Assembly (NCBI GenBank): GCA_963542015.1
Contig: CAUTUX010000006.1
Span: 1-64,000 of the forward strand
Origin: CAUTUX01 sp963542015
GTDB taxonomy: Bacteria; Bacillota; Clostridia; Christensenellales; CAG-917
Reading direction: 5' to 3'
Length of the DNA stretch: 64,000 bases
Below are positions 55,229 to 63,600 of this stretch, piece after piece. The position numbers and the translations under genes are program-made. Numbering within the stretch: the stretch's first letter is position 1; every line of letters starts with the position of its first letter. The notes under the pieces were generated by a model. That model ran no database searches and was not told the origin of the DNA. It was given only the letters and a program-made list of their open reading frames with translations.

Positions 55229-56539
55229 ATGTTGGATTTATCAAGTAAAGAGAATAAAAGTGTAGAAAATAATAGAGGGAAGTGCTTTTCAATAGATAGA
55301 AAATATAGAAAAATCATTTCTAATAATCTTCTAATCATTAATAAGGATATGTTTCAAGGTAGTAATTTGAAATCAATTGTTATTCCAAGCAATGTAGAAG
55401 AAATTAAAAGAGAAGCATTTTATGAATGTTCAAGACTGGAAAATGTAACACTAAACGAAGGGTTGAAGAAAATTGGTAGTGAAGCATTTGTAGGAACAAA
55501 AATCAAAAGCATAACAATTCCATCAACTGTTGAGGAAATTGGTGGTGGGGCTTTTGTGGATATAGAAGTAAGTGTTGCTGATGGTAATAAGAGATATGAG
55601 GTAATAGATAATTGCTTAATTGAAAAAGATACGAAGAGACTAGTTTCTGGAAATGTAAATTCAGTTATACCATTTGGAATTAAAGAAATTGATAGAGGGG
55701 CATTTTATAAAAGCAAAATTGAGTCGCTTGAAATTCCAGGTAGTATTGAAAGAATAGAAGAGGCGACATTTATATATTGCTCTAAACTAAAAACAGTAGT
55801 CTTGAATGAAGGGCTAAAGGAAATATGTGAATCGGCATTTGAAGGAACAAAAATAGAATCTATTGCGATTCCATCAACTGTTAGAAAAATACACGGCGAT
55901 TCATTCAACAAGATTATTTTTGCAGTAGCAGAAGAGAATCCAAATTATGAAGTAATAGGGGATTGTCTGATTGAGAAAAAAACAAAAAAAATAATTTCAG
56001 TTGGGAAAACAGGGATAGTTCCAAGGGATTTTAAGGGAATAGGGTTAAATGCATTTTTTTATAGTGAGATAGAAGCACTAGAAATTCTAAGCACAGTTGA
56101 GAAGATTGATGGTGGGGCATTGTATGGTGCTTATAAACTGAAGTCAATTATTTGTAATGATGGACTAAAAGAAATAGGAGATTCATCATTTGCTTCTACG
56201 AAAATTAAGAATATGTCATTGCCACGTACAGTAGAAAAAATTTGTGAATGTGCATTTATGGATTGTTCAAACTTGCGTACTATAAATTTAAACTCAGGAT
56301 TGAAGAGTATAGGTCCAACAGCTTTTGACCATACAAAAATTAGTAAAGTAGTAATTCCAGATAGCGTAGAGAAGATGGATGAATTTGTATTTTCAAATTG
56401 CAAGAGGCTAAAAAAGATATATTGCGTCGCTGAGTCAAAACCGAATGGATGGTCTGATGAGTGGGATAACAAAAGTTTTGATAATGACAAAAAGCATAAA
56501 GTTGTTTGGGGATACACAGGTAAAACAATAACCAAGTAA
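55229..56539 (+). CDS. BspA-like leucine-rich-repeat protein
   Basis: 436 residues, made almost wholly of LRR_5 (BspA/TpLRR) repeats of about 23 residues, with the pattern I-x-I-P-x-x-V-x-x-I-x-x-x-A-F-x-x-C-x-x-L-x-x-V. Such repeats mediate adhesion or protein binding. Unusually there is no signal peptide, membrane segment or sortase motif, so it may be cytoplasmic or a fragment of a modular protein. GGAG lies 8 bases before the ATG. It lies in the accessory stretch between the zinc-ribbon gene and an IS remnant. Confidence 0.8.
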   Translation: MLDLSSKENKSVENNRGKCFSIDRKYRKIISNNLLIINKDMFQGSNLKSIVIPSNVEEIKREAFYECSRLENVTLNEGLKKIGSEAFVGTKIKSITIPSTVEEIGGGAFVDIEVSVADGNKRYEVIDNCLIEKDTKRLVSGNVNSVIPFGIKEIDRGAFYKSKIESLEIPGSIERIEEATFIYCSKLKTVVLNEGLKEICESAFEGTKIESIAIPSTVRKIHGDSFNKIIFAVAEENPNYEVIGDCLIEKKTKKIISVGKTGIVPRDFKGIGLNAFFYSEIEALEILSTVEKIDGGALYGAYKLKSIICNDGLKEIGDSSFASTKIKNMSLPRTVEKICECAFMDCSNLRTINLNSGLKSIGPTAFDHTKISKVVIPDSVEKMDEFVFSNCKRLKKIYCVAESKPNGWSDEWDNKSFDNDKKHKVVWGYTGKTITK

Positions 56540-56613
56540 AGTCCTGAGCCGATGTCCATATTTCATTTATAACCATTTCATCGCATTCTAAGGTCTCTGC
56601 ACTCACCGTTTAA

Positions 56614-57072
56614 TGTGCTCCCCATGTCAAGGACAATTAGTCATTTAAATTAATTAATTGATTGTTTATACAAACAACCATCTTCCCCTAGGGGAAGTAC
56701 GCCGAGCAGACTCTGATAATAAAGTTTTGGTGGCAATTTATTAAGTTTCCAAATGCACCTATCGTTGTTGTAATAATCAACCCAATCATTGATTATTTTC
56801 TTAATCTCAATAGGGTCGCACCCTTTAATTTTCTCAGAAATTTCATCTTTCATATGACCAAAAAATGATTCTTGCGGAGCATTGTCCCAGCAATTTCCAC
56901 GGCGTGACATAGACCTTTGAATGTTCGTTGTTTCAAGCAATTGAATGTACTGATTTGATGTGTAGTGAACACCTTGATCCGTGTGTAAAACCTGACTTTT
57001 AAAAAAGTTCTCAACCGTAGAAAAAAATGCACCGAAATAAACAATATGCACATTATGGAAATCAGTATTCAA
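56614..57072 (-). mobile_element. Remnant of an IS3-family insertion sequence
   Basis: The C-terminal part of an IS3 OrfB transposase plus a downstream sequence (56614-56635) that begins on the minus strand with TGTCC and may be its right terminal repeat. No matching left end is found up to 57200, so the element is truncated. Confidence 0.6.
56650..57072 (-). pseudogene. 5'-truncated IS3-family (IS150-like) transposase OrfB
   Basis: 140 codons remain. Residues from about 30 on match the IS3 integrase core: VLHTDQGVHYTSNQYIQLL (second catalytic Asp), MSRRGNCWDNAPQESFFGHMKDE (catalytic Glu), and YYNNDRCIWKLNKLPPKLYY. The first catalytic Asp, the helix-turn-helix part and OrfA are missing. The first 29 residues do not match the family and probably read through a junction. 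It cannot be active. Confidence 0.85.
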
Positions 57073-57200
57073 TTCATAAAATGTGAAAAAAATGCACCCA
57101 AAGCAATAAAAGTTTAGCTATAAACATGCAACAGTATAAAAACATAATGAGTATTCTAATCGATTGAAATTTTCTTACAATTTGTTGTTCAAAAAATAAA

Positions 57201-58490
57201 TTGAGCCCGTTAGATATATCGAAAATTGTTGACAGCTTTAAATCGAGTGGGTTAGAATGTGGTTACTATATGGGGATCAAATCGTATAACGGCGAACTTG
57301 ATCATTCAGCAAAATATTATCCGATAATTTCAAGAAAAGATGCTCAAAGTATATTTTGTGTTGAGGCAAGATTGTCAAAAGACATCAATGTTAATTTAAT
57401 GCAGAAAGCATTGGATGAAACACTTAGATTTTATCCAACTTTTTCTGTTGAGTTAAAACGAGGATATGCATGGCACAGATTTGCATATAATAGTAGACAG
57501 TTAAAAATTTCTGATTATACAAGTAGGATAATGATACCAATTCTTCCTAAAGTTAATAACAAACACTTAATGAGAGTTAGTGTTAGTGAGAAGATTGTGA
57601 GATTAGAAATATTTCATGGGGTTTGTGATGCAAATGTAGGTTTTGAATTCCTTACGGCACTAATCGAAAAATACAATTCATTAATAGAAGATAAACCATA
57701 TGAGCATAATATTCTAAACAAATCCGAACATTATGAAAACTCATTTGCTACAAAATCAAATAAAGATAAACTTGACATGCCGTTAACCTCACTGCTTGAA
57801 AAAAATGTTGCGACAATTAAAGGTGAATATATTAAGGGACTTGGAGCAGAACAGTATATTAAGAGTTTCCCAATGGAATCGTTAACTAAGTATGCAAAGA
57901 AACACAAAGTCTCCATATCTGCGGTAATTGTTGGAATATTGGTAAAGGCATCGTTAAAGTGTATAGATGACAACAGTAAAAAAATAGTTATAATGTTGCC
58001 AGTTGATTTGAGAAGACTTTTCCCATCGGCATCAAAGAGAAATTTCGTGAGTTTTGTAAGATTGAGATTTGAAAATAGAGATACTGGATTAGACACTCTT
58101 ATAGAACAGGCAAACGAAAAAATAAAGTTTCAAGTTACAAAAGAGTATTTTCAGAAATTCATAAATCTTTCACACAGAACTGCAACAGGTATATTGAAAA
58201 TAATCCCATTATGGTTTAAGGAAATGATTATTAAACCAACAGTTAAGCATGCAAAGTCCAAACATACAGTAATTTTTAGCAATATTGGAAAAGTTGCTGA
58301 TGTAAAAAGTGTTGATGAATATGTTCTTAATTTGAATATTTCAAAAAACAACCCTATTAATTTTGGCATGGTTTCAATTAATGGAAAGACAACTTTGAGT
58401 GCAACATCAAAAATTAAAAATATTGAGCTAATCAGTGAAGTATTTAAAATATTAGATAAAACATTAAATGAGGAAGAACATGATGATTAA
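57201..58490 (+). CDS. Condensation-domain-like acyltransferase (alcohol acetyltransferase type)
   Basis: 429 residues resembling the CoA-dependent acyltransferase/condensation superfamily. The family opening is LDHSAKYYPIISRKDAQSIFCVEARL, the active-site motif appears as FHGVCDANVGFEFL (H-x-x-x-D), and a conserved LPVDLRRLFPSASKRNFVSFV lies in the second half. It may acylate an alcohol or lipid. The start is uncertain: the first in-frame start is TTG at 57201 with no ribosome site; an ATG at 57270 is an alternative. It overlaps the AlaRS-like gene by 11 bases, so the two are coupled. Confidence 0.65.
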   Translation: MSPLDISKIVDSFKSSGLECGYYMGIKSYNGELDHSAKYYPIISRKDAQSIFCVEARLSKDINVNLMQKALDETLRFYPTFSVELKRGYAWHRFAYNSRQLKISDYTSRIMIPILPKVNNKHLMRVSVSEKIVRLEIFHGVCDANVGFEFLTALIEKYNSLIEDKPYEHNILNKSEHYENSFATKSNKDKLDMPLTSLLEKNVATIKGEYIKGLGAEQYIKSFPMESLTKYAKKHKVSISAVIVGILVKASLKCIDDNSKKIVIMLPVDLRRLFPSASKRNFVSFVRLRFENRDTGLDTLIEQANEKIKFQVTKEYFQKFINLSHRTATGILKIIPLWFKEMIIKPTVKHAKSKHTVIFSNIGKVADVKSVDEYVLNLNISKNNPINFGMVSINGKTTLSATSKIKNIELISEVFKILDKTLNEEEHDD

Positions 58491-60258
58491 GATGACATCA
58501 GATGAACTGAGAAACAAATATTTATCATTTTTTGAAGAAAGGGGACATACGATAATCCCATCAGCATCGCTGATACCTGAAAATGACCCAACAGTCCTTT
58601 TTACAACAGCTGGTATGCATCCGTTAGTACCATATCTTCTGGGAGAAAAGCATCCAGGAGGAACACGCCTTACAGATGTTCAGATATGTGTAAGAACAGG
58701 AGATATTGATGAAGTTGGTGACGCCACGCACTGCACATTTTTTGAGATGTTGGGTAACTGGTCGTTGAATGATTATTTTAAAAAAGAAGCAATAACATGG
58801 TCATATGAATTTTTAACAAAGGTGTTAAAAATAGATAAGAACAATATCGCCGTCACAGTTTTTGCAGGCAACGAAAATGCTCCGAAAGATGAATACTCAT
58901 ATGGAATATGGAAGGATGTAGGTATTAAAAAAGAGAATATCTTCTTTATGGATGCTAAGCACAATTGGTGGGGACCTGCTGGAGAGACTGGACCTTGCGG
59001 ACCAGACACCGAGATATTCATAGATTTAAGACCAAACGAAAAACCTTCATTCCCAGATGATAGTAGATATGTTGAAATTTGGAACAATGTATTTATGGAA
59101 TTCTATAAAGATGACAAAGGGAAAATTAATCTTGGAACACGCAAAAATGTTGATACAGGAATGGGACTTGAAAGAGTTATTTGTATTTTAAATGGGTTTA
59201 AATCTGTATATGATACAGACTTGTTTGCTGATGTTATTAAATATTTAAATGAGCATATTGGTGCAAATGTAGAGCTTTCAGAAGATGAAAAAGTTAAGGC
59301 TGTACGAATAATAGCAGACCATTTAAGAACTGCAACTTTCATGCTAGGAGATGTAAAGGGAATAACACCGTCAAATGTAGACCAGGGTTATGTCTTAAGA
59401 AGACTTATCAGAAGAGCCATGAGATATATGAGGTTGCTTGACATAGGAAATGAACATATATGTAATATTGCGAAAATGTATGTTCTGAAATATAAAGATG
59501 TATATTCATTTCTTAAAACTAATGAAACCAAAATATATGACGAACTTTCAAAAGAAATTGATAAATTTTCAAAAACAATTGAACTTGGATTAAAGGAATT
59601 TGAAAAGGTATTAAAGTATGTTAATGGAAATGTTTTTCCAGGCAAGACAGCTTTTAGATTGTATGACACATTTGGATTCCCAATAGAAATGACAAAAGAG
59701 TTGGCAAAAGAAAAAGGGTATGATGTAGACGAAGATGGATACAGTGCAGCCATAGAGGCACACAGAGAAAAATCAAAACAAGGTGCAGAAAAGAAATTTA
59801 AGGGTGGACTCGCAGATGATGGAGAGATGAGTAAGAAATTGCATACAGCAACACATTTGCTTAATAAAGCCCTTAAAACAGTGTTAAAAGATGAAAATAT
59901 AAACCAAAGGGGTAGCAACATAACTCCAGAACGACTGAGATTTGATTTTAACTTTGAAAGACCACTTACGCAGGATGAGATTAAAAAGGTAGAGGATTTT
60001 GTAAATAAAGAGATACAAAATGACAGTATAGTAAAGTGTGAAGAGATGTCGGTTAGTAAAGCTAAAGAACAGGGAGCAGTTGGGATCTTCACAGATAGAT
60101 ACTCAGATATTGTTAAGGTTTATACCATCGGTCCTTCAAAAGAAATATGTGGAGGACCTCATGTTGAGCATACAGCTGAACTTGGGGAATTTAAGATTGT
60201 AAAAGAACAAAGTTCATCTCAGGGAGTAAGAAGAATAAAAGCGATATTAACTGAGTGA
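58480..60258 (+). CDS. Short alanyl-tRNA synthetase lacking the C-Ala domain
   Basis: About 592 residues against roughly 870 for normal AlaRS. The class II catalytic core (FTTAGMHPLVPYLLGEKHPGGTRL, ATHCTFFEMLGNWSLNDYFKKEA, DTGMGLERV), the tRNA-recognition region and the editing domain (HTATH at 455-459; C557 and H561 in CGGPHVEHTAELGEF) are present. The protein ends right after the editing domain. Normal AlaRS reads CGGTH; this form with CGGPH is reminiscent of compact AlaRS proteins of Patescibacteria. A full-length AlaRS probably exists elsewhere in the genome. GAGGAAG before the ATG at 58480 decides the start; it overlaps the acyltransferase gene. Confidence 0.85.
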   Translation: MMIKMTSDELRNKYLSFFEERGHTIIPSASLIPENDPTVLFTTAGMHPLVPYLLGEKHPGGTRLTDVQICVRTGDIDEVGDATHCTFFEMLGNWSLNDYFKKEAITWSYEFLTKVLKIDKNNIAVTVFAGNENAPKDEYSYGIWKDVGIKKENIFFMDAKHNWWGPAGETGPCGPDTEIFIDLRPNEKPSFPDDSRYVEIWNNVFMEFYKDDKGKINLGTRKNVDTGMGLERVICILNGFKSVYDTDLFADVIKYLNEHIGANVELSEDEKVKAVRIIADHLRTATFMLGDVKGITPSNVDQGYVLRRLIRRAMRYMRLLDIGNEHICNIAKMYVLKYKDVYSFLKTNETKIYDELSKEIDKFSKTIELGLKEFEKVLKYVNGNVFPGKTAFRLYDTFGFPIEMTKELAKEKGYDVDEDGYSAAIEAHREKSKQGAEKKFKGGLADDGEMSKKLHTATHLLNKALKTVLKDENINQRGSNITPERLRFDFNFERPLTQDEIKKVEDFVNKEIQNDSIVKCEEMSVSKAKEQGAVGIFTDRYSDIVKVYTIGPSKEICGGPHVEHTAELGEFKIVKEQSSSQGVRRIKAILTE

Positions 60259-60299
60259 CTCAATAGATAATTAAATAAATAAAACAGTGAGGTATTAAA

Positions 60300-61259
60300 A
60301 TGAGAGATTTAAAAAAGTTACAAGACAAGCTTGATGTTATCAAGTGGTTAGATTCTGAAAACAGAAGACATGATATGTGTGGAACATATTCATACTGTGT
60401 ATTTTGTAACAAGTACATCCCTAACCCTTGTGCGGTTGCAATGACGAAATATATGAATACTCACCAGCAAGATGATTTGTATGAAGGATTGCTGAAAATA
60501 GGTGATGAGTCTGCAGGTTTGATTGAGTCGGTTGAAAATGTCGCACAAGAAATTGTTGAGGAAATTAACATTCAAGAAGTAAAACAAAAAGTTGAAGACG
60601 GTTCATATATTATGGAGTCTTTTGCAGAAGAGGACGAAGAAGAAAAGACGGATGAATTTGAAGATGCTCCAATTGTAGAAGGTGAAGTAGAGTCTGATGA
60701 ATCTGCTACATGGGATGAAACTGCAGATGATTATACTGATGAAGATATGGATTCAGACGAAGGTGTAGAGGTAGATAGCATAGAATCACTTGGTAAGACT
60801 TTTGATTATGAAAAAGTCATGATCAAGAAAGAAAGAAGGATGCCATTAACTTTTGCTGAAAAATATGTATTAGCGAGTCAAGATCTGAAAGACAGATACA
60901 AAATAGTTGAACAAGAAATTTTAAGAAGAGACTCAAAGAAAGATATAGAGATTAAAGGTAGGGTAAATAAACATTGTCATGCATTTAGATATAATGGTGA
61001 AATAGTTATAAAGATAACAATCATAGGTAGATCATTAAGAATAAATCTCGCTCTCGATCCAACACTAGAAGAATTCTGTAACGGTACAATGCCGCACTTA
61101 GATATGTCTCACAAGAGAGTATATGAGATAGTTCCTTTCCAATTAAAGATGAATAGCAAACTTGGAGTAAGGAGAGCTTGCAAGCTTGTAAATATATTAA
61201 AAGACAATATCCGTGAAGAGCTTGATGCAAGTGAAGGAGTTACAAAAATCACTCATTAG
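60300..61259 (+). CDS. Acidic protein with a C-terminal conserved domain of unknown function
   Basis: 319 residues in three parts. The N-terminus (about 1-60) has a cysteine set CGTYSYCVFCNKYIPNPC that could bind metal. The middle (about 95-165) is very acidic and unstructured. The C-terminal about 140 residues (PLTFAEKYVLASQDLKDRYKIVEQE, VNKHCHAFRYNGEIVIKITIIGRSLRINLALDP) match a domain seen in many uncharacterised Firmicute proteins. Function unknown. GAGGT precedes the ATG, 41 bases after the short AlaRS. Confidence 0.65.
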   Translation: MRDLKKLQDKLDVIKWLDSENRRHDMCGTYSYCVFCNKYIPNPCAVAMTKYMNTHQQDDLYEGLLKIGDESAGLIESVENVAQEIVEEINIQEVKQKVEDGSYIMESFAEEDEEEKTDEFEDAPIVEGEVESDESATWDETADDYTDEDMDSDEGVEVDSIESLGKTFDYEKVMIKKERRMPLTFAEKYVLASQDLKDRYKIVEQEILRRDSKKDIEIKGRVNKHCHAFRYNGEIVIKITIIGRSLRINLALDPTLEEFCNGTMPHLDMSHKRVYEIVPFQLKMNSKLGVRRACKLVNILKDNIREELDASEGVTKITH

Positions 61260-61270
61260 AATTAACAGGA

Positions 61271-61316
61271 AAGCCGTGTTTACAAAACGAAAGTATGACA
61301 GAGCGAAGCACGGCTT
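61271..61316 (+). terminator. Possible terminator after the acidic DUF protein
   Basis: An 8-bp inverted repeat AAGCCGTG / CACGGCTT with a long 30-base loop, followed by an interrupted T-rich stretch. A weak candidate. Confidence 0.35.
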
Positions 61317-61362
61317 GTTCTAAAATTTTATGATACAGACAAATGTCTATAAATCTGACAAA

Positions 61363-61935
61363 TTATAAGTAGTAAAATAACAGCCCTAAAAGTCCGCTTA
61401 TTAGGATAAGCCAAACGGCTGAGAATTTTTTTCCATTTATTTTTAATTTAGAAATAGGAAAGAGTATTAGTATTAAAATTAAACTTGTTTCGTTAAATTT
61501 GAAATTTTTAAAATCACTAAAGGAAGTCATATTAAAAACAATTAAAATCAATAAACTTAAGAATACACTTGCAATTATTCCTGTTACAGATGAACTCATA
61601 TAACCAAGTGTTTTTTTCATTAACACATTTTTTCTAATTAAATTTGCAAAAAGTACGATTGTCATAATGATGATGAAAGATGGAAGGACAACCCCCAAAG
61701 TGGCTAAAAATGCTCCTAAAAAGCCATGCGTGGTATATCCCGTATATGTTGCGATGTTAATTGCAAAAGGTCCAGGGGTTGTTTCTGATATCGCAATAAA
61801 GTCTAAAAGCTCTTTACTTGAGAACCATGCATTTTTTTCAACTTCTTTCATTATTAGAGGTATCATTGCCTGCCCGCCACCAAATGTGAAGAGACCAATT
61901 TTAAAAAAAGTTGTAAAGAGTGAAAGTGCTTGCAT
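61363..61935 (-). CDS. Chromate transporter family protein, second half-size subunit
   Basis: 190 residues with about five membrane segments and the CHR motif FTFGGGQAMIPLIMKEV plus SETTPGPFAINIATYTGY. It is the second of two half-size CHR proteins, which together equal the full ChrA. Short-chain pairs act as heterodimers; the substrate may be chromate or sulfate-like anions. Its ATG overlaps the preceding stop by one base (TAATG). Confidence 0.88.
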   Translation of the reverse strand: MQALSLFTTFFKIGLFTFGGGQAMIPLIMKEVEKNAWFSSKELLDFIAISETTPGPFAINIATYTGYTTHGFLGAFLATLGVVLPSFIIIMTIVLFANLIRKNVLMKKTLGYMSSSVTGIIASVFLSLLILIVFNMTSFSDFKNFKFNETSLILILILFPISKLKINGKKFSAVWLILISGLLGLLFYYL

Positions 61936-62501
61936 TAGTATAACCTTCTTTCTGTTGGTTTAATCGACATCATTGCAATTGCAGAAAAACAAAAACCCAA
62001 AATAATAATATAGATAGCATTTGTTTTTAAAATAAACATAGCGACAAAGGCAGCAGCTGCCATGATAAAACTAAAGAAATTATGTTTCATATTTTTTACA
62101 AACATTGAAACCGCCCTACCAATCAGCACAATGACAGCAGCACGCATACCGCTTAAAAATGCCAATAGGGCTTTATTCTCTTTAAATGTGGATATAAAAA
62201 TTGATATGCCGATGATGATAAAGAAGGATGGGAGAGAAGCTCCAAGCGTTGCCACAATTGCTCCAGGTATGCCAGCAACTTTACCACCTATAAAGGTTGC
62301 GACATTTATGGCTATCGGTCCAGGACTCATTTCGGAAATTGTAAAAATTTCAGATAGAGCATAACTGTCCAACCATTTGTGTTTAGTAACGACTTTTTCC
62401 TTTATCATAGATAGCATTGCATAGCCACCACCGAAGGAGAAAAGACCAATGAAAAAGAAAGTGGTGAATAATTTAAAAAGATCAGAAAGCCTCTTTTTCA
62501 T
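61935..62501 (-). CDS. Chromate transporter family protein, first half-size subunit
   Basis: 188 residues. Motifs FSFGGGYAMLSMIKEKVV and SEMSPGPIAINVATFIGG match the CHR family. The frame is open to 62525, inside the ferredoxin terminator, but a -10 box ends 7 bases before the ATG at 62501, which is therefore the probable start with a leaderless mRNA. The next gene is coupled through TAATG. Confidence 0.87.
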   Translation of the reverse strand: MKKRLSDLFKLFTTFFFIGLFSFGGGYAMLSMIKEKVVTKHKWLDSYALSEIFTISEMSPGPIAINVATFIGGKVAGIPGAIVATLGASLPSFFIIIGISIFISTFKENKALLAFLSGMRAAVIVLIGRAVSMFVKNMKHNFFSFIMAAAAFVAMFILKTNAIYIIILGFCFSAIAMMSIKPTERRLY

Positions 62502-62508
62502 CTTAAAA

Positions 62509-62517
62509 ATTATAGCA
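62509..62517 (-). promoter_or_regulatory. Extended -10 promoter of the chromate transporter pair, predicted leaderless
   Basis: On the minus strand TGC-TATAAT, then 7 bases (TTTTAAG) and the ATG. The box is perfect, while the -35 region falls in the ferredoxin terminator and is not a good match. Confidence 0.65.
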
Positions 62518-62524
62518 CAAGGCA

Positions 62525-62554
62525 TAAAAAAAGACCGCTAAGCGATCTTTTTTT
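62525..62554 (-). terminator. Terminator of the ferredoxin gene
   Basis: On the minus strand an A-run, a short stem around CGC/GCG extended by AAAAAAGA / TCTTTTTT, and a T-run. One mismatch interrupts the stem. Confidence 0.8.
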
Positions 62555-62573
62555 ACCTCAGGTAATAATAAGA

Positions 62574-62744
62574 TTATTCCTTAGAAATGGCTCCCATTGG
62601 ACAAACACCTTCACAAGCACCACAATCAGAACAGATGTCTTTTACGATTTCGTATTTTGCATCTCCTTCCTTAATGGCATTGAGTGGGCATACATCCACA
62701 CAGGCACCGCACTTTACACAATCATCACTAATTATTCTAGGCAT
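62574..62744 (-). CDS. 2[4Fe-4S] ferredoxin
   Basis: 56 residues, typical clostridial ferredoxin. Two clusters: Cys9, 12, 15, 19 and Cys38, 41, 44, 48, each C-x2-C-x2-C-x3-C-P. It accepts electrons from PFOR and feeds hydrogenases and other reductases. GAGGAGG lies upstream; the in-frame start is the ATG at 62744 (MPRII), while an ATG nine bases earlier is out of frame and stops at once. Its promoter is overlapped by a 36-bp palindrome with AGTTAA arms. Confidence 0.96.
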   Translation of the reverse strand: MPRIISDDCVKCGACVDVCPLNAIKEGDAKYEIVKDICSDCGACEGVCPMGAISKE

Positions 62745-62775
62745 ACTTCATTACCTCCTCATATATGTTAATTAA

Positions 62776-62822
62776 ATTCTAACACCATAAAGTTAAATTG
62801 TAAAGATTTTACTTAACTTTAT
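62776..62822 (-). promoter_or_regulatory. Ferredoxin promoter with an overlapping palindromic operator
   Basis: On the minus strand -35 TTTACA (62804-62799), a 17-base spacer, and extended -10 TGT-TAGAAT (62781-62776). A perfect palindrome with 10-bp arms ATAAAGTTAA / TTAACTTTAT (62787-62796 and 62813-62822) and a 16-base centre covers the -35 box and part of the spacer, as a repressor operator would. Confidence 0.72.
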
Positions 62823-62887
62823 CCCTATATGGCAACAAAATTGTGTAAAAGACATTAATTTTTTGAAAAACTGTCAAATTTGCAGAA

Positions 62888-62915
62888 AGTTAAATAAAAA
62901 AACTATTACTTAACT
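62888..62915. repeat. Second AGTTAA-N16-TTAACT element upstream of ferredoxin
   Basis: AGTTAA (62888-62893), 16 bases, TTAACT (62910-62915). It has the same half-sites and the same spacer length as the element at the ferredoxin promoter, 97 bp further upstream. Confidence 0.6.
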
Positions 62916-63166
62916 AGTACCACATGCCATTTTGTAGTAGCTAAATAAATAATTATCAAGATAGTAGGAAGTTTTAATCATTAAAAAAATGGATACCAAA
63001 AAGTAAATAAAGAAAAAAACACAATAAAAACTTTTGGCAAAAAGTGCTTAAAAAAAGTTTGGATTTTGCTAGGATTTGATTGGGTTTTGATGTGTACAAC
63101 TGTCAAAGCTGAGATAGGTAGAGTCAACATTATCTTTGGGACTGTAGAGCTTATTTTTTAGCCATA
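62916..63166. other. AT-rich intergenic region without a gene
   Basis: Together with the flanking ferredoxin and toxin-antitoxin control regions this makes a gap of about 460 bases. No gene or RNA is apparent; a short T/G-rich stretch lies at about 63058-63092. Confidence 0.5.
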
Positions 63167-63195
63167 TTTACATTTGCCCCCAAATGAGATAAATT
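63167..63195 (+). promoter_or_regulatory. Toxin-antitoxin promoter with a palindromic operator, predicted leaderless
   Basis: TTTACA (63167-63172), a 17-base spacer and TAAATT (63190-63195), then 6 bases and the ATG at 63202. A palindrome CATTTG-CCCC-CAAATG (63171-63186) fills the space between the two boxes, the position expected for an autoregulatory antitoxin operator. Confidence 0.55.
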
Positions 63196-63201
63196 GAAGA
63201 C

Positions 63202-63600
63202 ATGGAGCAAGAGAAGCAAACAAATAGAGAGTATGTAAATAAATATATTAAGGACAATTATGTGACTTTTAAATTCAGAATTCGTAAGGAAAATCAGCAA
63301 GTGATCAATAGGTTGCGTGAGGTCGGTAATATGACACAATATATTATTGGGTTAGTTGAGGAAGATATAAAAAGAAACACCAAGTATAATTATATAGATG
63401 ATAGTATAAAGATAGATTTTAAGTTACCACGAAATATTCAAAACTTAGTAGACGATGCAGAAAGAGCGGATTTAGAAGATGATTATGGTTTATATATAAA
63501 TCTTGCGTCTGCGATAGATACAAATGCAAAAAATGCGACAGCAAAGAGGTTGCTGAGTGATTATCAGTGGGAAACGCTAGTAAGAAGGTTTAGAGTATGA
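63202..63600 (+). CDS. Probable ribbon-helix-helix antitoxin partner of a HipA-like kinase
   Basis: 132 residues. Residues about 20-60 (YVTFKFRIRKENQQVINRLREVGNMTQYIIGLVEEDIKRN) have the strand-helix-turn-helix outline of an Arc/MetJ ribbon-helix-helix. The C-terminal half (about 70-132) is helical and acidic and may bind the toxin. The stop overlaps the next start as ATGA, so the two are translated together. No ribosome site precedes the ATG; the promoter ends 6 bases upstream. Not matched to a named antitoxin family. Confidence 0.55.
   Translation: MEQEKQTNREYVNKYIKDNYVTFKFRIRKENQQVINRLREVGNMTQYIIGLVEEDIKRNTKYNYIDDSIKIDFKLPRNIQNLVDDAERADLEDDYGLYINLASAIDTNAKNATAKRLLSDYQWETLVRRFRV

Noticed and set aside
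57014..57095. Repeated AAAAAAATGCACC near the IS3 remnant
   Set aside because: The two short copies lie in A-rich sequence and do not match the putative IS end; chance cannot be excluded.
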